From Caulobacter mirabilis (GTDB lineage: Bacteria > Pseudomonadota > Alphaproteobacteria > Caulobacterales > Caulobacteraceae): a stretch of 64,000 bases of DNA. Location of the stretch: contig NZ_CP024201.1 in assembly GCF_002749615.1 (NCBI RefSeq), forward strand, positions 3,639,001-3,703,000, read 5' to 3'. Both the position numbers and the translations under genes were made by a program. Under the pieces are notes generated by a model. It worked only from the letters and a program-made list of their open reading frames with translations, was not told the origin of the DNA and did not search any database. This document shows, piece by piece, positions 35,801 through 45,600 of the stretch. Within the stretch, counting starts at the first letter, position 1; each line of letters starts with the position of its first letter.

Positions 35801-38321
35801 CGCAGGCCTCGAGCCGGGTCTGGACCTGGGCGTAGGCCTGCGGATGAACCAGCAGGCCGCCGGACAGGCGCGCGAACGGGTGGGCCGCCAGGCTGTCGAG
35901 GCCGAAGCGGTCGCGCAGGATGCGCGCCAGCCGGCCGGTCAGGTCGCGCTGGGCGTCCCAGACCGCGTAGTCGGGCAGACGCTCGCGCAGGGCCGGGCCC
36001 ACCGAGCCGTCCGGCGGCGGCAGGGCTATGGCGCGGCGGACCATGGCCCGCACCGACAGCGCCAGGCTCTCGGGCGCCTCGCGCATCGCCGCCTCGAACC
36101 GCTCCAGCCGGGCCAGCTGTTCCTCGGCCAGGGCCACGGCCGCCTGCCGGGCGGTCGCGACGGCGTCCAGATTGTCGCCCTGGACGATCCATCGCTCGTA
36201 GCCCTCGCGCAGGTTCAGCACGAAGGCCTTCTTGTCGGTCTGGGAGTCATGGATCAGGCAGCACAGGTCGTCGAGGCCGCTCTGCTTGAGGCGATGGAAC
36301 ACGACATCCAGCGCCGCGCGCTTCTCGCAGACGAACAGCACCCGCTTTCCGCGGCCGGCGTAGTCGGCGATCAGGTTGGTGATGGTCTGGGACTTGCCGG
36401 TTCCCGGCGGTCCCTGGATGATGAAGCTGCGGCCGCCCCGGGCGACACCGACGGCGGCGGTCTGGGTCGCGTCGGCCGCCACGACATGCCACTGGTCGCT
36501 CAGCGGGATCGGCGGCGGCGGAGCGGTCTCCACCTCGCGCGGCTCGATCGAGAAGATGCGGTCGAAGGCCGGGTTCGGCGCCGGCTCCTCGATCAGCTGG
36601 TTGTAGTCCCGAACCAGCGACATCTTCTTGTAGTTGAAGTTGGCCAGGGTGACCTGGGTCAGGTCGAAATCCCAGGCGAACTTGTGCCCCTCGTCCTCGG
36701 GCAGGGAGAAGGTCAGGGTCTCGGCCTCGCCGGTCGGGGCGACCATGTGGACCGGCTGCGCCTGGACCCGGCCGCCCACCGCGCCCCGCAGCGGCAGCGG
36801 GCTCGGCTTCACCTGCTGCTCGAACAGAGCCAGACCGAGCGGGCGGTAGTCCTCGCGATCGTAGCTGAAGTCGGGCCGGCCGACCGCGGCGCGACGCAGA
36901 TCGCGGCCTCGCCGGCGCTGGAACTGTTGCAGCCGCTGGACGGCCTTCTGGTGGATCAGCTTGATCGACGGCTTGGCGTGCAGGCGCAGCTCGACGCCGG
37001 GCTCGGATGCATGGATCTGGGCCTGAAGCTCGGCATGGATCTGCTCGATCGAGACCTCGCTCAGGTCGATCGTCTCGGGCAGGCGAATGTCGTGCAGCTG
37101 GCGCAGGTAGTGGCGCAGGGCTGGGTTGAACTCCGCCTCGTCGCCGGTGGCCTGCAGAACATACTGATCGGTCACGCCCTTCTTCTTGACCAGCTCGACC
37201 GGCAGCCAGAGCAGCGGCGAGGTGATCCGCTCCTCGGGCGCTTCCTTGAGGTTGTTCCAGCGCAGGAAGGCGATGACCAGCCGCAGGTGGCTGAAGCCGT
37301 ACTCGGCCCGGTCGCGGCGGGTCTCGGAGATCAGCCGGTCCAGGGAGTTGGGCAGATAGGTCTGGTCCTCGAAGCGCAGCCAGCGGCGCAGGTTGACCGC
37401 CTTGCCCGCCGCGACCTCGGAAGCGAACTCGCCCCCCCAGGTGCAGATGTGGTCGGGCTTGACGCTCTCCAGCCGCAGCACCAGCGGCACGCTGGCGACC
37501 GTCAGGTTCACGCTCGACTGCGTGGCTCGGAAGTGCAGCAGCCGGTTGCGCCGCGAGAGGTCGAACAGCCGGTCGCGCAGATGCGACAGCACGGCGGTGC
37601 GACGCGGCGCGGCGCCGTCCGTGGTCGCCAGCACCCGCTCGACGTTCAGCGCCTGCGGCTGGTCGCGCCAGGTCTCCAGCCGACCGATCAGCGAGCCGAG
37701 ATCGGTCGCCCGGTCATGGCGGTTCAGAGCCGTCATCTCGACGATGACATTGGCCAGCACCGGGTTCAGCCGGTGGACCACGACGAACAGGTTCTGGCGA
37801 TGCGAGGCGAACCGGTCGAGCTCGTCCGGGTCGGCGAAGTCCAGCCCGCAGGCGAGACAAGCCAAGATCTGGCCCAGCCGGAAGATGTCGGTGATCTCGT
37901 CGTGATGACCGAGGCGCAGCTCCCAGGCGTCGAACCCGGGCAGATAGACGGGCTTGGTGATTGGCCTGTCCGCGTCGCGTTCGGCCTGCAGCGTCTCGAC
38001 GGCGAGGCCGGTCTCGGAATCCCGCGTGACCCGCAGCTCGTCGATGATGTTCAGGGCCGAGGTCGGCGGCGGCTGCACCGCCTTGATCGCACCCAACTGA
38101 TAGCGCGGCAGCAGGCCGTCGGGCCTGCGAAGGCGCAGCACGCCGTTCGTTTCCAGGATGTCGCCCGGACCGAGGTCGGCGACGCGGCCATGCTGGTGAA
38201 GCGTGCTGACCGCCCGGAGCAGCGGCAGGGCCGTGAACAGCACGTCGTCCACGGTCAGGGCCATGCCCTGATTGCGGGCGATAGCCTCGCCCAGGGTCAT
38301 CTCGACGGGCGCCTCGCTCAT
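32859..38321 (-). CDS. Kinase-like / DUF4011 / SF1 helicase / Vsr-like nuclease / WGR fusion protein
   Basis: An 1820-residue multidomain protein. Residues ~1-240 look like a degenerate protein-kinase-like lobe pair (TLHQHGRVADLGPGDILETN in place of the HRD-type loop). ~255-320: DUF4011 (VLSHLRDRLFDLSRRNRLLH). ~630-1580: superfamily 1 Upf1/Dna2-type helicase with GPPGTGKS near 637, DEAS near 1262, QGDERDVILLSICYAPG and RLNVIFSRAKHRMAVVSTI (motifs V/VI). ~1605-1700: Vsr/MTES_1575-type nuclease-like domain (RCDLAIAGG...STDWLRDP) whose usual ECDG is replaced by VLLDPQ. ~1750-1815: WGR domain (YGRSGTRGQAVVKTYDTER). It overlaps the M48 gene stop by 4 bases. Probably acts on damaged or foreign nucleic acid. 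Confidence 0.82.
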   Translation of the reverse strand: MSEAPVEMTLGEAIARNQGMALTVDDVLFTALPLLRAVSTLHQHGRVADLGPGDILETNGVLRLRRPDGLLPRYQLGAIKAVQPPPTSALNIIDELRVTRDSETGLAVETLQAERDADRPITKPVYLPGFDAWELRLGHHDEITDIFRLGQILACLACGLDFADPDELDRFASHRQNLFVVVHRLNPVLANVIVEMTALNRHDRATDLGSLIGRLETWRDQPQALNVERVLATTDGAAPRRTAVLSHLRDRLFDLSRRNRLLHFRATQSSVNLTVASVPLVLRLESVKPDHICTWGGEFASEVAAGKAVNLRRWLRFEDQTYLPNSLDRLISETRRDRAEYGFSHLRLVIAFLRWNNLKEAPEERITSPLLWLPVELVKKKGVTDQYVLQATGDEAEFNPALRHYLRQLHDIRLPETIDLSEVSIEQIHAELQAQIHASEPGVELRLHAKPSIKLIHQKAVQRLQQFQRRRGRDLRRAAVGRPDFSYDREDYRPLGLALFEQQVKPSPLPLRGAVGGRVQAQPVHMVAPTGEAETLTFSLPEDEGHKFAWDFDLTQVTLANFNYKKMSLVRDYNQLIEEPAPNPAFDRIFSIEPREVETAPPPPIPLSDQWHVVAADATQTAAVGVARGGRSFIIQGPPGTGKSQTITNLIADYAGRGKRVLFVCEKRAALDVVFHRLKQSGLDDLCCLIHDSQTDKKAFVLNLREGYERWIVQGDNLDAVATARQAAVALAEEQLARLERFEAAMREAPESLALSVRAMVRRAIALPPPDGSVGPALRERLPDYAVWDAQRDLTGRLARILRDRFGLDSLAAHPFARLSGGLLVHPQAYAQVQTRLEACEAILDELDAAFENDGQLLKSDLSLAEAVALTRAAAQIAAFDLAGRLELLDPASQPARDLTAARSDLTQLSDRVEQTGKATVHWLDKLSPQDAAAALEIARQDETSILRLLKPAWWRLGKELKARYDFSKHAVKPRLTTLLADLAAEHEAVGAREAAEQALRTRYGVRDFPAFVEAVDGLTDQLRSSALLRRMVDALRGAPDAARADGLAADAVARLAAIVAADLHAPPGLTIDDLLEWLRDMREAMDDLPDLIPLLRAAHEAGPAYAGMLQDIAQPPEGLEALVAAESLARLMRKDPELARFDSRALTQAARRVAQAEKIGLERNAAMVRAAQHRKFLGNVRRSTLSVAQLDEAGKQFRKRYATGRRELEHEFGKTMRYRAIREIAGADTGAVVNDLKPIWLMSPLSVSDTLPLQDDLFDVVIFDEASQIPTEEAVPALSRARQVVVVGDEMQLPPTSFFSSTLDEEENTVVAEEDGERIAITLDADSLLNQAARNLPATLLAWHYRSRHESLISFSNAAFYEGRLITIPDQRIEGRSAEIASRRSDDPEAARLAVDDLLARPLSFHPIEDGVYVSRCNLPEARRIAAMVRELLLRDTGLSIGVVAFSEAQQGEIESALDALAAEDAAFGALLEKEYVREDDDQFSGLFVKNLENVQGDERDVILLSICYAPGPDGRMLMNFGPINQRGGEKRLNVIFSRAKHRMAVVSTIRAEAITNTHNDGAAALKAFLQFAEASARGEGERSQAVLGALNPGARQAFASPPPADPLRASLAAELRRRGHEVHEHVGRSQFRCDLAIAGGDGERYSLGVLLDPQPADGQARVREHYVFRPAVLRNFGWPVIEVLSTDWLRDPLGVIERIEARLAGKSEAELDDDPLLAGLDGPLEAPPSRIEPADGEGQALPAASLPETMREFRFKQGTSDKFWRIGRDGLDVTVTYGRSGTRGQAVVKTYDTERRARAEVAKLIEEKLRKGYVEAGG

Positions 38322-39505
38322 GCCGCCGCCTTCAGCTTGCGGGCCAGGGCGTCGACGTCGCGCTTGGGCAGGCCGCCCTCGCGCTTCAGCGCCTCCAGGA
38401 AGGCCTCGCCGCGGCCGAGCATCCTGCCGATCCGCGCCGCCTCCAGCAGCGCATGGTCCCGCAGGTCCGGATCGGCGAGCGCCAGATCGAGCATCACGAA
38501 GCCGAGGTAGTCGCGGACGCTGTCGTCGGCGAGCTCCGGCGTGATCGCCTCAAGCTCGGCCATCGGCTCGCTGTCGGACCAGTCGGGGAAGTAACGCTTC
38601 ACCTGGATCATCACCAGGTCGCTGCGCATCGGCTCCTGCTCGACGAAACGGGCGATGAACTTGCGGGTCAGGCCCTGCAGCGCGAGCTGGTCGATCAGGT
38701 CCAGCTTGGCCATCGACAGCGGTCCCTGCAGGCGGCCGCGCAGCCAGTCGTCCAGGTCGTCATCGGCCTGGGCCCATTTGTCGACCGCTTGGGCGCGCAG
38801 ATAGGTCTCAGGGTGGGAATGGGCTTCCGACAGCCGCTGGCCGCCGGCCTCGAGCTCGCGAGCCTGGGCCAGATAGGCGGCGGCGTCGACCGTCTGGATG
38901 CCTGTCTGGACCTTCACCAGGGTCGAGATCGACGGCCCGGGCTGGCCGGCCACGAAGGCCGCGCCGCGGTCGGCATAGACCTCGGTGTAGAGACCATAGA
39001 GCCGTGCGGTGTTGACGTGACTGGCGCCGGCGCCCGGATCGGCGAGCGTGTGGTCCAGGATCCGCGAAGCGACATGGTAGTCGCCGCCATCCAGCGACCA
39101 CAGCCGGTAGTGGGACAGCTCATGCCCGAGCAGGGCGGTCAGCTCGTCCTCGCCCAGCTTCTCCAGCACCGCGCCGTAGAACAGCACATGGACCTCGCCC
39201 GGCAGGTAGACGAGCGCGGCGTTCATGCTCTCGGCGCCGGCCTGGTACAGGGTGACGGGGGCGGTGATGTCCAGCTTCGCCATCACCCTGCCGCAGATGG
39301 CGTAGACGCCGGGGTGGCTTTCGGGCGTCAGCCGATAGGTCTCGCGGAGCAGGCGAGCGCGCATGTCCTCGAGATGCTGCTCCTGCACGGCGAACGACGA
39401 GGCCCAGCGCCAGACCTCGGGCTCGGAGCGCTTCAGATGGTCGACGATCCGCAGGTGGTACGGCAGAGGGCGCAGGGCGTCCCCAAGTTCCAAACTGATA
39501 CCCAT
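38318..39505 (-). CDS. M48-type zinc metalloprotease coupled to the DUF4011 helicase gene
   Basis: A 395-residue cytoplasmic protein (no signal peptide or membrane helix). A gluzincin-type peptidase core is visible: HELSH at residues ~128-132 with the preceding DELTALLG helix, upstream ESMNAALVYLPGEVHVLFYG as the edge strand, and YTEVYADRGAAF as the candidate third-ligand helix. The last ~180 residues are helical (RKFIARFVEQEPMRSDLVMI and beyond) without named domain. Start ATG 39505 is preferred over the longer frame because it precedes the folded part directly. Its stop overlaps the helicase start (ATGA), so the two products are made in linked amounts and likely act together. Confidence 0.78.
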   Translation of the reverse strand: MGISLELGDALRPLPYHLRIVDHLKRSEPEVWRWASSFAVQEQHLEDMRARLLRETYRLTPESHPGVYAICGRVMAKLDITAPVTLYQAGAESMNAALVYLPGEVHVLFYGAVLEKLGEDELTALLGHELSHYRLWSLDGGDYHVASRILDHTLADPGAGASHVNTARLYGLYTEVYADRGAAFVAGQPGPSISTLVKVQTGIQTVDAAAYLAQARELEAGGQRLSEAHSHPETYLRAQAVDKWAQADDDLDDWLRGRLQGPLSMAKLDLIDQLALQGLTRKFIARFVEQEPMRSDLVMIQVKRYFPDWSDSEPMAELEAITPELADDSVRDYLGFVMLDLALADPDLRDHALLEAARIGRMLGRGEAFLEALKREGGLPKRDVDALARKLKAAA

Positions 39506-39684
39506 GGTCGCCCCGACCGCCGCGCTTCCCGCCGACGAAGCCGGCAAGGTAGTCCGGCTTCCCGATCAGCGTCCACACCCAACAGCGCCGGCCAGGCGCC
39601 GGATCGGCCGCAACCTTCTCCGCAAGCCGGGCATCCTCGCGGCGACCGTCTCCGCCCGGGGGCTCGGGCCAGCCGCCGGTTCGC

Positions 39685-42600
39685 CTACTGGCCGACGCCG
39701 TGCTGAACCAGGGCGGCCAAAGGCGCGCAGCCTTCGTCGGGGCAGATCGTCCCTTGCGTCTTCAGATGGGGTTCCGGGTCCCAGTCCAGGGTGAAGTCCG
39801 GCGACTGGATGAGAGACCTGAGAATGGCCGAACCGTCCTGCTCCTTCATCGGCAGCGGATCGATGGTGAACACCGCGCCGACGAAGGTCACCTCGTAGTT
39901 CGCCGACAGGCCCAGCGTCCCACGCGTGATCCCGTAATCGCCGGGGGTCTCCCCGACGCCCCGGACGAGGCCTCCGGAGAAGGCGTCGCCGGCGACCAGG
40001 CTGCCGACCGTGACGCGATAGGTCAGGGCCGGATCGACCTCGCCGAACATCTTGAACCTGTCGTCCGCCGTCACCGTCACCTGTCGGCGGAGGATATCGG
40101 CCAGGGCGGCCGCGACGGGCCCCAGGTCGTAGTTGCCGGCGTCCAGGCCGGACAGCGCGGCGCCCGAAACCGTCACGACCTTCCCGGCTCCGGCGTTCCT
40201 GTCGGCAAAGGCGTAGGCGCCCGAGGCCGAAACCACATCGCCGGCGATGACGCCGGTCAATCCGATCGAGCCCGTGGCCGTCGTGGATCCGTCGTAGATC
40301 TTGTTGCTGGCGGTCAGGACGCCGGTGACGACCTTCTTGAAGATGTCGGCCTGGGCCGCGGCCACCGGCGAGAGGATGTAGTTGCCCGCGTCCGCGCCGG
40401 AAAGCGTGACGCCGGAGGCGGTCACCGTCTTGCCGGCTCCCGCGTTCCGGTCCGCGAAGGCGTAGGTTCCCGCCGCGGAGACGTCGTCGCCCGCCACCAC
40501 GCCGGTCAGGCCGATCGAACCGGTGGCGACCGTCGTACGGTCATAGGTCTTGTCGTTCGCATCCAGCAGACCGGTGATCGTCTTGGCGTCGATGCGCAGC
40601 GTGCCGGTCCCGTAGGCGAAGGCGTAGTTGAGGTCGGACGCCAGGCTGCCGGCGGCGGCGGTCAGGACATAGGTCCCGACGTTCTTGCTGGTCGCGCCGG
40701 AGACCGTCGGCGCGCCCGACCAGGCGTCCGCCGCCGCATCGCCGTTCACGAGACCGGTGATCGTCGCCGAAACCGCGGGGATGCCGCCGTTGTAGGTCAC
40801 CACCAGGCTGTTGGGCGTCACCGTCAGAGTCGGCCGGTAGGCGTAGACGAAGCGATTGCCGGCGTTGGGCGTCAGAGCGAAGGTCTCGGTCCCGAAGTCA
40901 TAGGCCGAACCGTAGAAGGACTTGCCTGCCAGGCCGTTGAAGCTGTTGCCGGCGGTCGAGCCCGTCGGGGAGCCCACGGCCTGGGTGTAGATCAGCCAGC
41001 GGCCGCCGGCGTTGGTGGCGGCGACGGCGTCCGCCCCGCGCCCGTTGGCGAACATGCCGTCGGAGGCGAGGATGACCGCATCGCCCGCGCCGTCGGCCGT
41101 CACCGTGCCCAGGGTCGTGAAGCTCATGCCGCCGTGCGAGGTCAGCGCGACGCTGCCCGTGCTTCGCACCGTTCCGTCGATGGCCAGGGCGCGCCCGTTG
41201 ACCAGTTTGAACAGGCCGCCGGTGTTGGTGAAGTCGCCCAGCTGGACCACCTGGTTGGGGGCCCCGAACCCGGCGCCGCCCACGGACGAGCCGGTCAGCC
41301 GCTGGGAGGTGACGATCCCGGCCGCGGCCTGGCCGATGGCTCCGGCGGAGCGGAGGTCCACCGTCTGGCCGGCCGCGGTGATCGGGCCCCGGATGTCGAA
41401 GCCGACCGTGTCATTGAAGGCGAATCCGCCGCCGCCGACGGTGACCGCGTCCAGATGATTCACCCTGTTGGCCCCCAGAAGAACGACGCCCGTCCCCGCG
41501 GCGACGCTCAGCGAGTCGGCGCGCAGCACGCCCTGCTGAGCGATGTCGGCGGCGGCCTCCAGAGACAGCGCTCCGCCGACCGCGATCACCCGGCCGGGCG
41601 TCGCGTCGCCGAAGCGCAGGTTGCCGGTCGCCGAGCGAACCGAAAGGTCGCCCGCCACGGCGGCCGAAACCAGGCGGACATCCCCTCCGCCATGGACCTG
41701 CGACGCCGCGCCGGCCGTGAGCTGGCCGATCGTCAGCGCGCCGTTGGCGACCGCGACCTTGACCGCGCCCTGCCCCTCGACGGTGGTCAGGGCCACGTTG
41801 GTCCGGTCGAGGTTGATGTCGACCTTGCCGGTCGAGCTCCTGGCCTCGACCGTCGTGACGGCGCCGGCCGAGGCGATGACGTTGGCCGGCGTGATCGCGC
41901 CGGGCGTCCCCGCCCCCAGGACGACGTCGCCGTTCGACGACTGGACCCGCAGGCTGTTCGTCCCGACGCCCTCCAGGATCGCCGCGCCCAGGCCGGCCCC
42001 GCCGGCGGCCGCCGAGATCTGGATCAGGTCCGAAGCCCTGGCCGAGGCAACGGTCATGCCGCCCGTCGCGGCGGTCGCGACAACCTGTCCGTTGGCGGCG
42101 TCCAACGCGCCGAGCCGGCCCGCCTGGGCCGCCACGCGAATGTCGCCCGTATCGCTGGCGATGTCGCCGCCGATCGCCGCGCCGGCGATCACGGTCAGGA
42201 GGATGTCGCCGCCGTAGCGCAGCGGCGTCCCCGTGAAGTCGAAGTCGCCGACCTTGTCGGTGAGCGTCCAGGTTCCGGCCTTCGCGCCCAGCGGCGTCAG
42301 GGCGGCGGCCGAGAAGCCGCCGCCTGCCAGGCTGTAGTCGCCCGCGACCGTGACGCGGGTGGCGACGTTCACCAGGCCGGTCCCGCCGTCCAGGCTCACC
42401 TTCCCGTCGCTCGTGACGGCGTCGAGGCTGACGCCCTGCCCCGTCACGCTGATCTCGCCGTCGCCGATCCCCGTCCCGGCGTCCAACTGGGCCAGGCCGA
42501 CGACCGCGCCGTCCTGGGCGATGATGGTCAGCTTGCGGCCGGCATGGATGACAGAGGCCCCGAGATCGAGGTCGCCCAGGGTGTCGGTGATGGTCACGTC

Positions 42601-45600
42601 GCCGATCCCGCCGAAGAACAGCGTCGGCGTCAGGGCGTCGCCCCGGAAGTCCTGGGCCGTGATCGTATAGTCGCCGCCGCTGCTGACGGTCGAGCCCGTC
42701 TCCAGCGCGCCGCCCATGACCTCGACCGCGATGTTGTGGCCGGCCAGCTCGTCGATCTTAAGGTCGCCGGTCTTCTGCACCGCCGTGGCGGCGCCGCCGA
42801 TGCTCGCGCCGAGCACGGCGATGCCGTTGCTGGTCGTGTCGACGTTCACCACGGCGTCGCCGTTGAAGGAGATCACCTGCAGCCCGCCCGGGCCCGGCCC
42901 GCAGGCGCAGCTGGCGTCGTTCACGGCATAATTGGCGGCGGTGATCGACGCCTTGTCGTCGGCGCCGAAGGTGGCCTTTCCATCCGCGACCACCGCGATG
43001 CCGTCGGGCGCCTCGGCGGCGCGCAGGGTGGCGTCGCCGGTCAACGAGATGACCTGTACGGTCTGGCCGGCCTGGGCCAGCCGCACCATCGCCGAACCGT
43101 CCAGGGCCACAACGTCCAGCGCGCCGCCGGCTGTGATGCGCCCGAGGTCCACGGCCTTGCCGAACAGCTCCAAGTCGCCGCCGCTGGAGACCAGGCTGGC
43201 CAAGGTTCCGTCCAGCAGGCCGTCGGTCTCGATATGAACCCGGCCGCCGCCGTGGACCGACCCCGTGATCGTCAGGTCGCCGCCGCTGTCATAGAGCCCC
43301 ACGTCGCCGACAGAGGCCGTGACCGTTCCGACGGTCAGCGCGCCGTTCAGCACCTCGGCATAGATGTCGCCGGAGAGGGCCGTCAGCGTTCCGAACCGTC
43401 CCGGACCGTTGACGATCGTCACGTCGACGGACGTTCCCTCCAGAAGATCGATCGCTTCGCTGGCGTCGAGGTGCGCGATGGCGGCGCCGCCCGCCGACTT
43501 GATCCGGGCCGAGCCCGCGCCGCCGCCCGAGCGGCTGAAGACGTTGGCGGCGGTGATCGCGGAATAGTCGGGATCGCCCAGAACCGCGTCGCCGGCGGCG
43601 ATGATGCTCAGGTCGCGTCCCGCGCCGGCGCCGGTCAGGTCGGCGCTGCGCAGGACCGCCCTGCCGCCGGTCGACCTGATGGTGATGTCGTCGCCGGCCG
43701 CAGCCGAGGCCAGGTCGACATCGCCCGCCGCCGTGACCTCGACATCCCCGCCGGCGATCAAGGCGAAGGCGCTGGTCAGCGGGTCGTTGGCCTCCAGCGT
43801 CAGGTTGCCGGTCGCGGTCAGGGCGTGGGTCAGCACCAGACCGCCGGCGGTGTCGGTGATCGACAGGTTGCGGATCGTTCCGCCCGGGTTCAGGGCGACG
43901 CCCGCCCAGTCCGCGGCCCTGGCGGTATAGTCGCCGCCGCCGACGGTGATCGCGCCAGCATCGACGACGCCGCTGTCCGCGTAGAGTCCAACGTTATGGC
44001 CGCCGACCGTCCCGACGGTGAAGCCGCTGTCGACGCCGATCGAGGCGGTTCCGGTCGCGGTGTTGGCGACGACCGAGGTCAGGCCGCCGTCGAGACCGGC
44101 CAGGAAAACCCGTGCGTCTCCGCCCGACGAGACGACGTCGATGGTTCCGAAGCCACCCGTGCGGCTGACGGTGTTGCCGGCCGAGATACCGGCCAGGCTG
44201 TCGGCGCCCAGAGTGGCCGCGCCCGTCGCCGTCACCGAGAGCGCCCCGCCGCCGGCGAGGGTCGCCTGGCGCAACGCAGCCCCGCCCGCCAGGGCCTGGA
44301 CCAGAACCGGGCCGCCGGACGTGACCGACGCGACCGAGGCGTCCCCGGTGGTCGCCGTCACCGTGACGCTGTCGGCGCCCGAAACCAGCCCTCCGGCGCC
44401 GGTGGTGCTGGTGAAACCGGTCGCGCCAGTGAGGACGAGGTCGCTCGTCGCCTGAATCTGCGCCAGCGAGCCGACCGACAACGCATCGGCCGTGGTCACG
44501 ATCGTGACGTCCCGCCCCGAGACATCCCCGGTGATCGACAGCGCCTTGGCGTTGTTCAACACGACGTCGCCGAGGCCGCCTTGAAGGTTGGCCACGACGT
44601 CGATCCTGTTGGCGGCGCCCAGGGTCACGCCCGTGGCGCTCGTCGCGTCCAGGCGTCCGGCGGTGACGGCGCCGGCGGTCTGGTTCAGCGCCCCGCTCGA
44701 TGAGATCAGCGTGGCCGTGCCGGCGGCGCTGTAGCTCCCCGTCAAGGACAGGTCGTCGCTGGCCGTCCAGGTCAGGTTGCGTCCCGCGTTAGCCGTCGCC
44801 ACGCTGGCGGTTCCGCCAGTCGCGGTGACGAGGATGTCGCGCGCGGCCGCGCCGTTGCTCAGGCTGGCGCCGCCGGGGCCGGTCACCTTGATGTCACGGG
44901 TCGAGGCGGCCGTGCCGAGGCTGGCGGTCGTCGCGGCTTCGATGACGATGTCGCCGGCCGCCGCCCCGGTCCCTTGGGTCAGGAGCGTGTTGTTGGCGGC
45001 GACAGAACCGTTCGTCGAACGCAGGAGAATGTGCGCGTCGCCGACGGCGCCCAGGCCGGTCGACTTCAGATAGGCGCCGCCGGCCACGACGTTTCCGTCG
45101 GCGGTGATCTCGATGTCGTCGCCCGCGAAGATCCGGTTGGTCACATACGCCTGGGTCGTGCCGGTCACATAGACGCTGCGCACCGCGTCCAGCGTGCTCA
45201 CGAACACCTGCGGCGCGCTGAGCGTGATGTCCCGCGCCGAGTTGCCCAGGGTGAGCGAGGCCGATCCGTTGCTGGTGATCAGGATGTCGCCCGAGGTCGT
45301 GGTGGTGGCCAATCCGACCGAGCTGTTGTTGTTCGACGAGACCGTGACGCCGGTGGCGCCGGTGATCTGGGTGACGGTGGCGCCGGGCCCGCCGGCCGTG
45401 ACCGTGGCCGCGCCGGCGGTCGCCGTGACCTCGCTGGCGGTGATCGAGCCGCTGGTCGTGCTGATCGACGTGGTCGCGCCATAGGCCGTCTGGACGCTGA
45501 GGGCGCCGGAGGAGGCGCTCAGCACCACGTCGCCGGCGGCGTTGATCGAGGCGCTGGTCGCCGTCGAGACCGTCGTCATCCGGATCAGGCCGCTGGACGC

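Noticed and set aside
35412..38510. 1032-codon plus-strand open frame opposite the helicase gene
   Set aside because: Antisense shadow; no recognisable domain, while the minus strand has clear helicase motifs.
39700..44703. 1667-codon plus-strand open frame opposite the TpsA gene
   Set aside because: Antisense shadow of the adhesin; low-complexity Gly/Arg/Ala composition, no domain.
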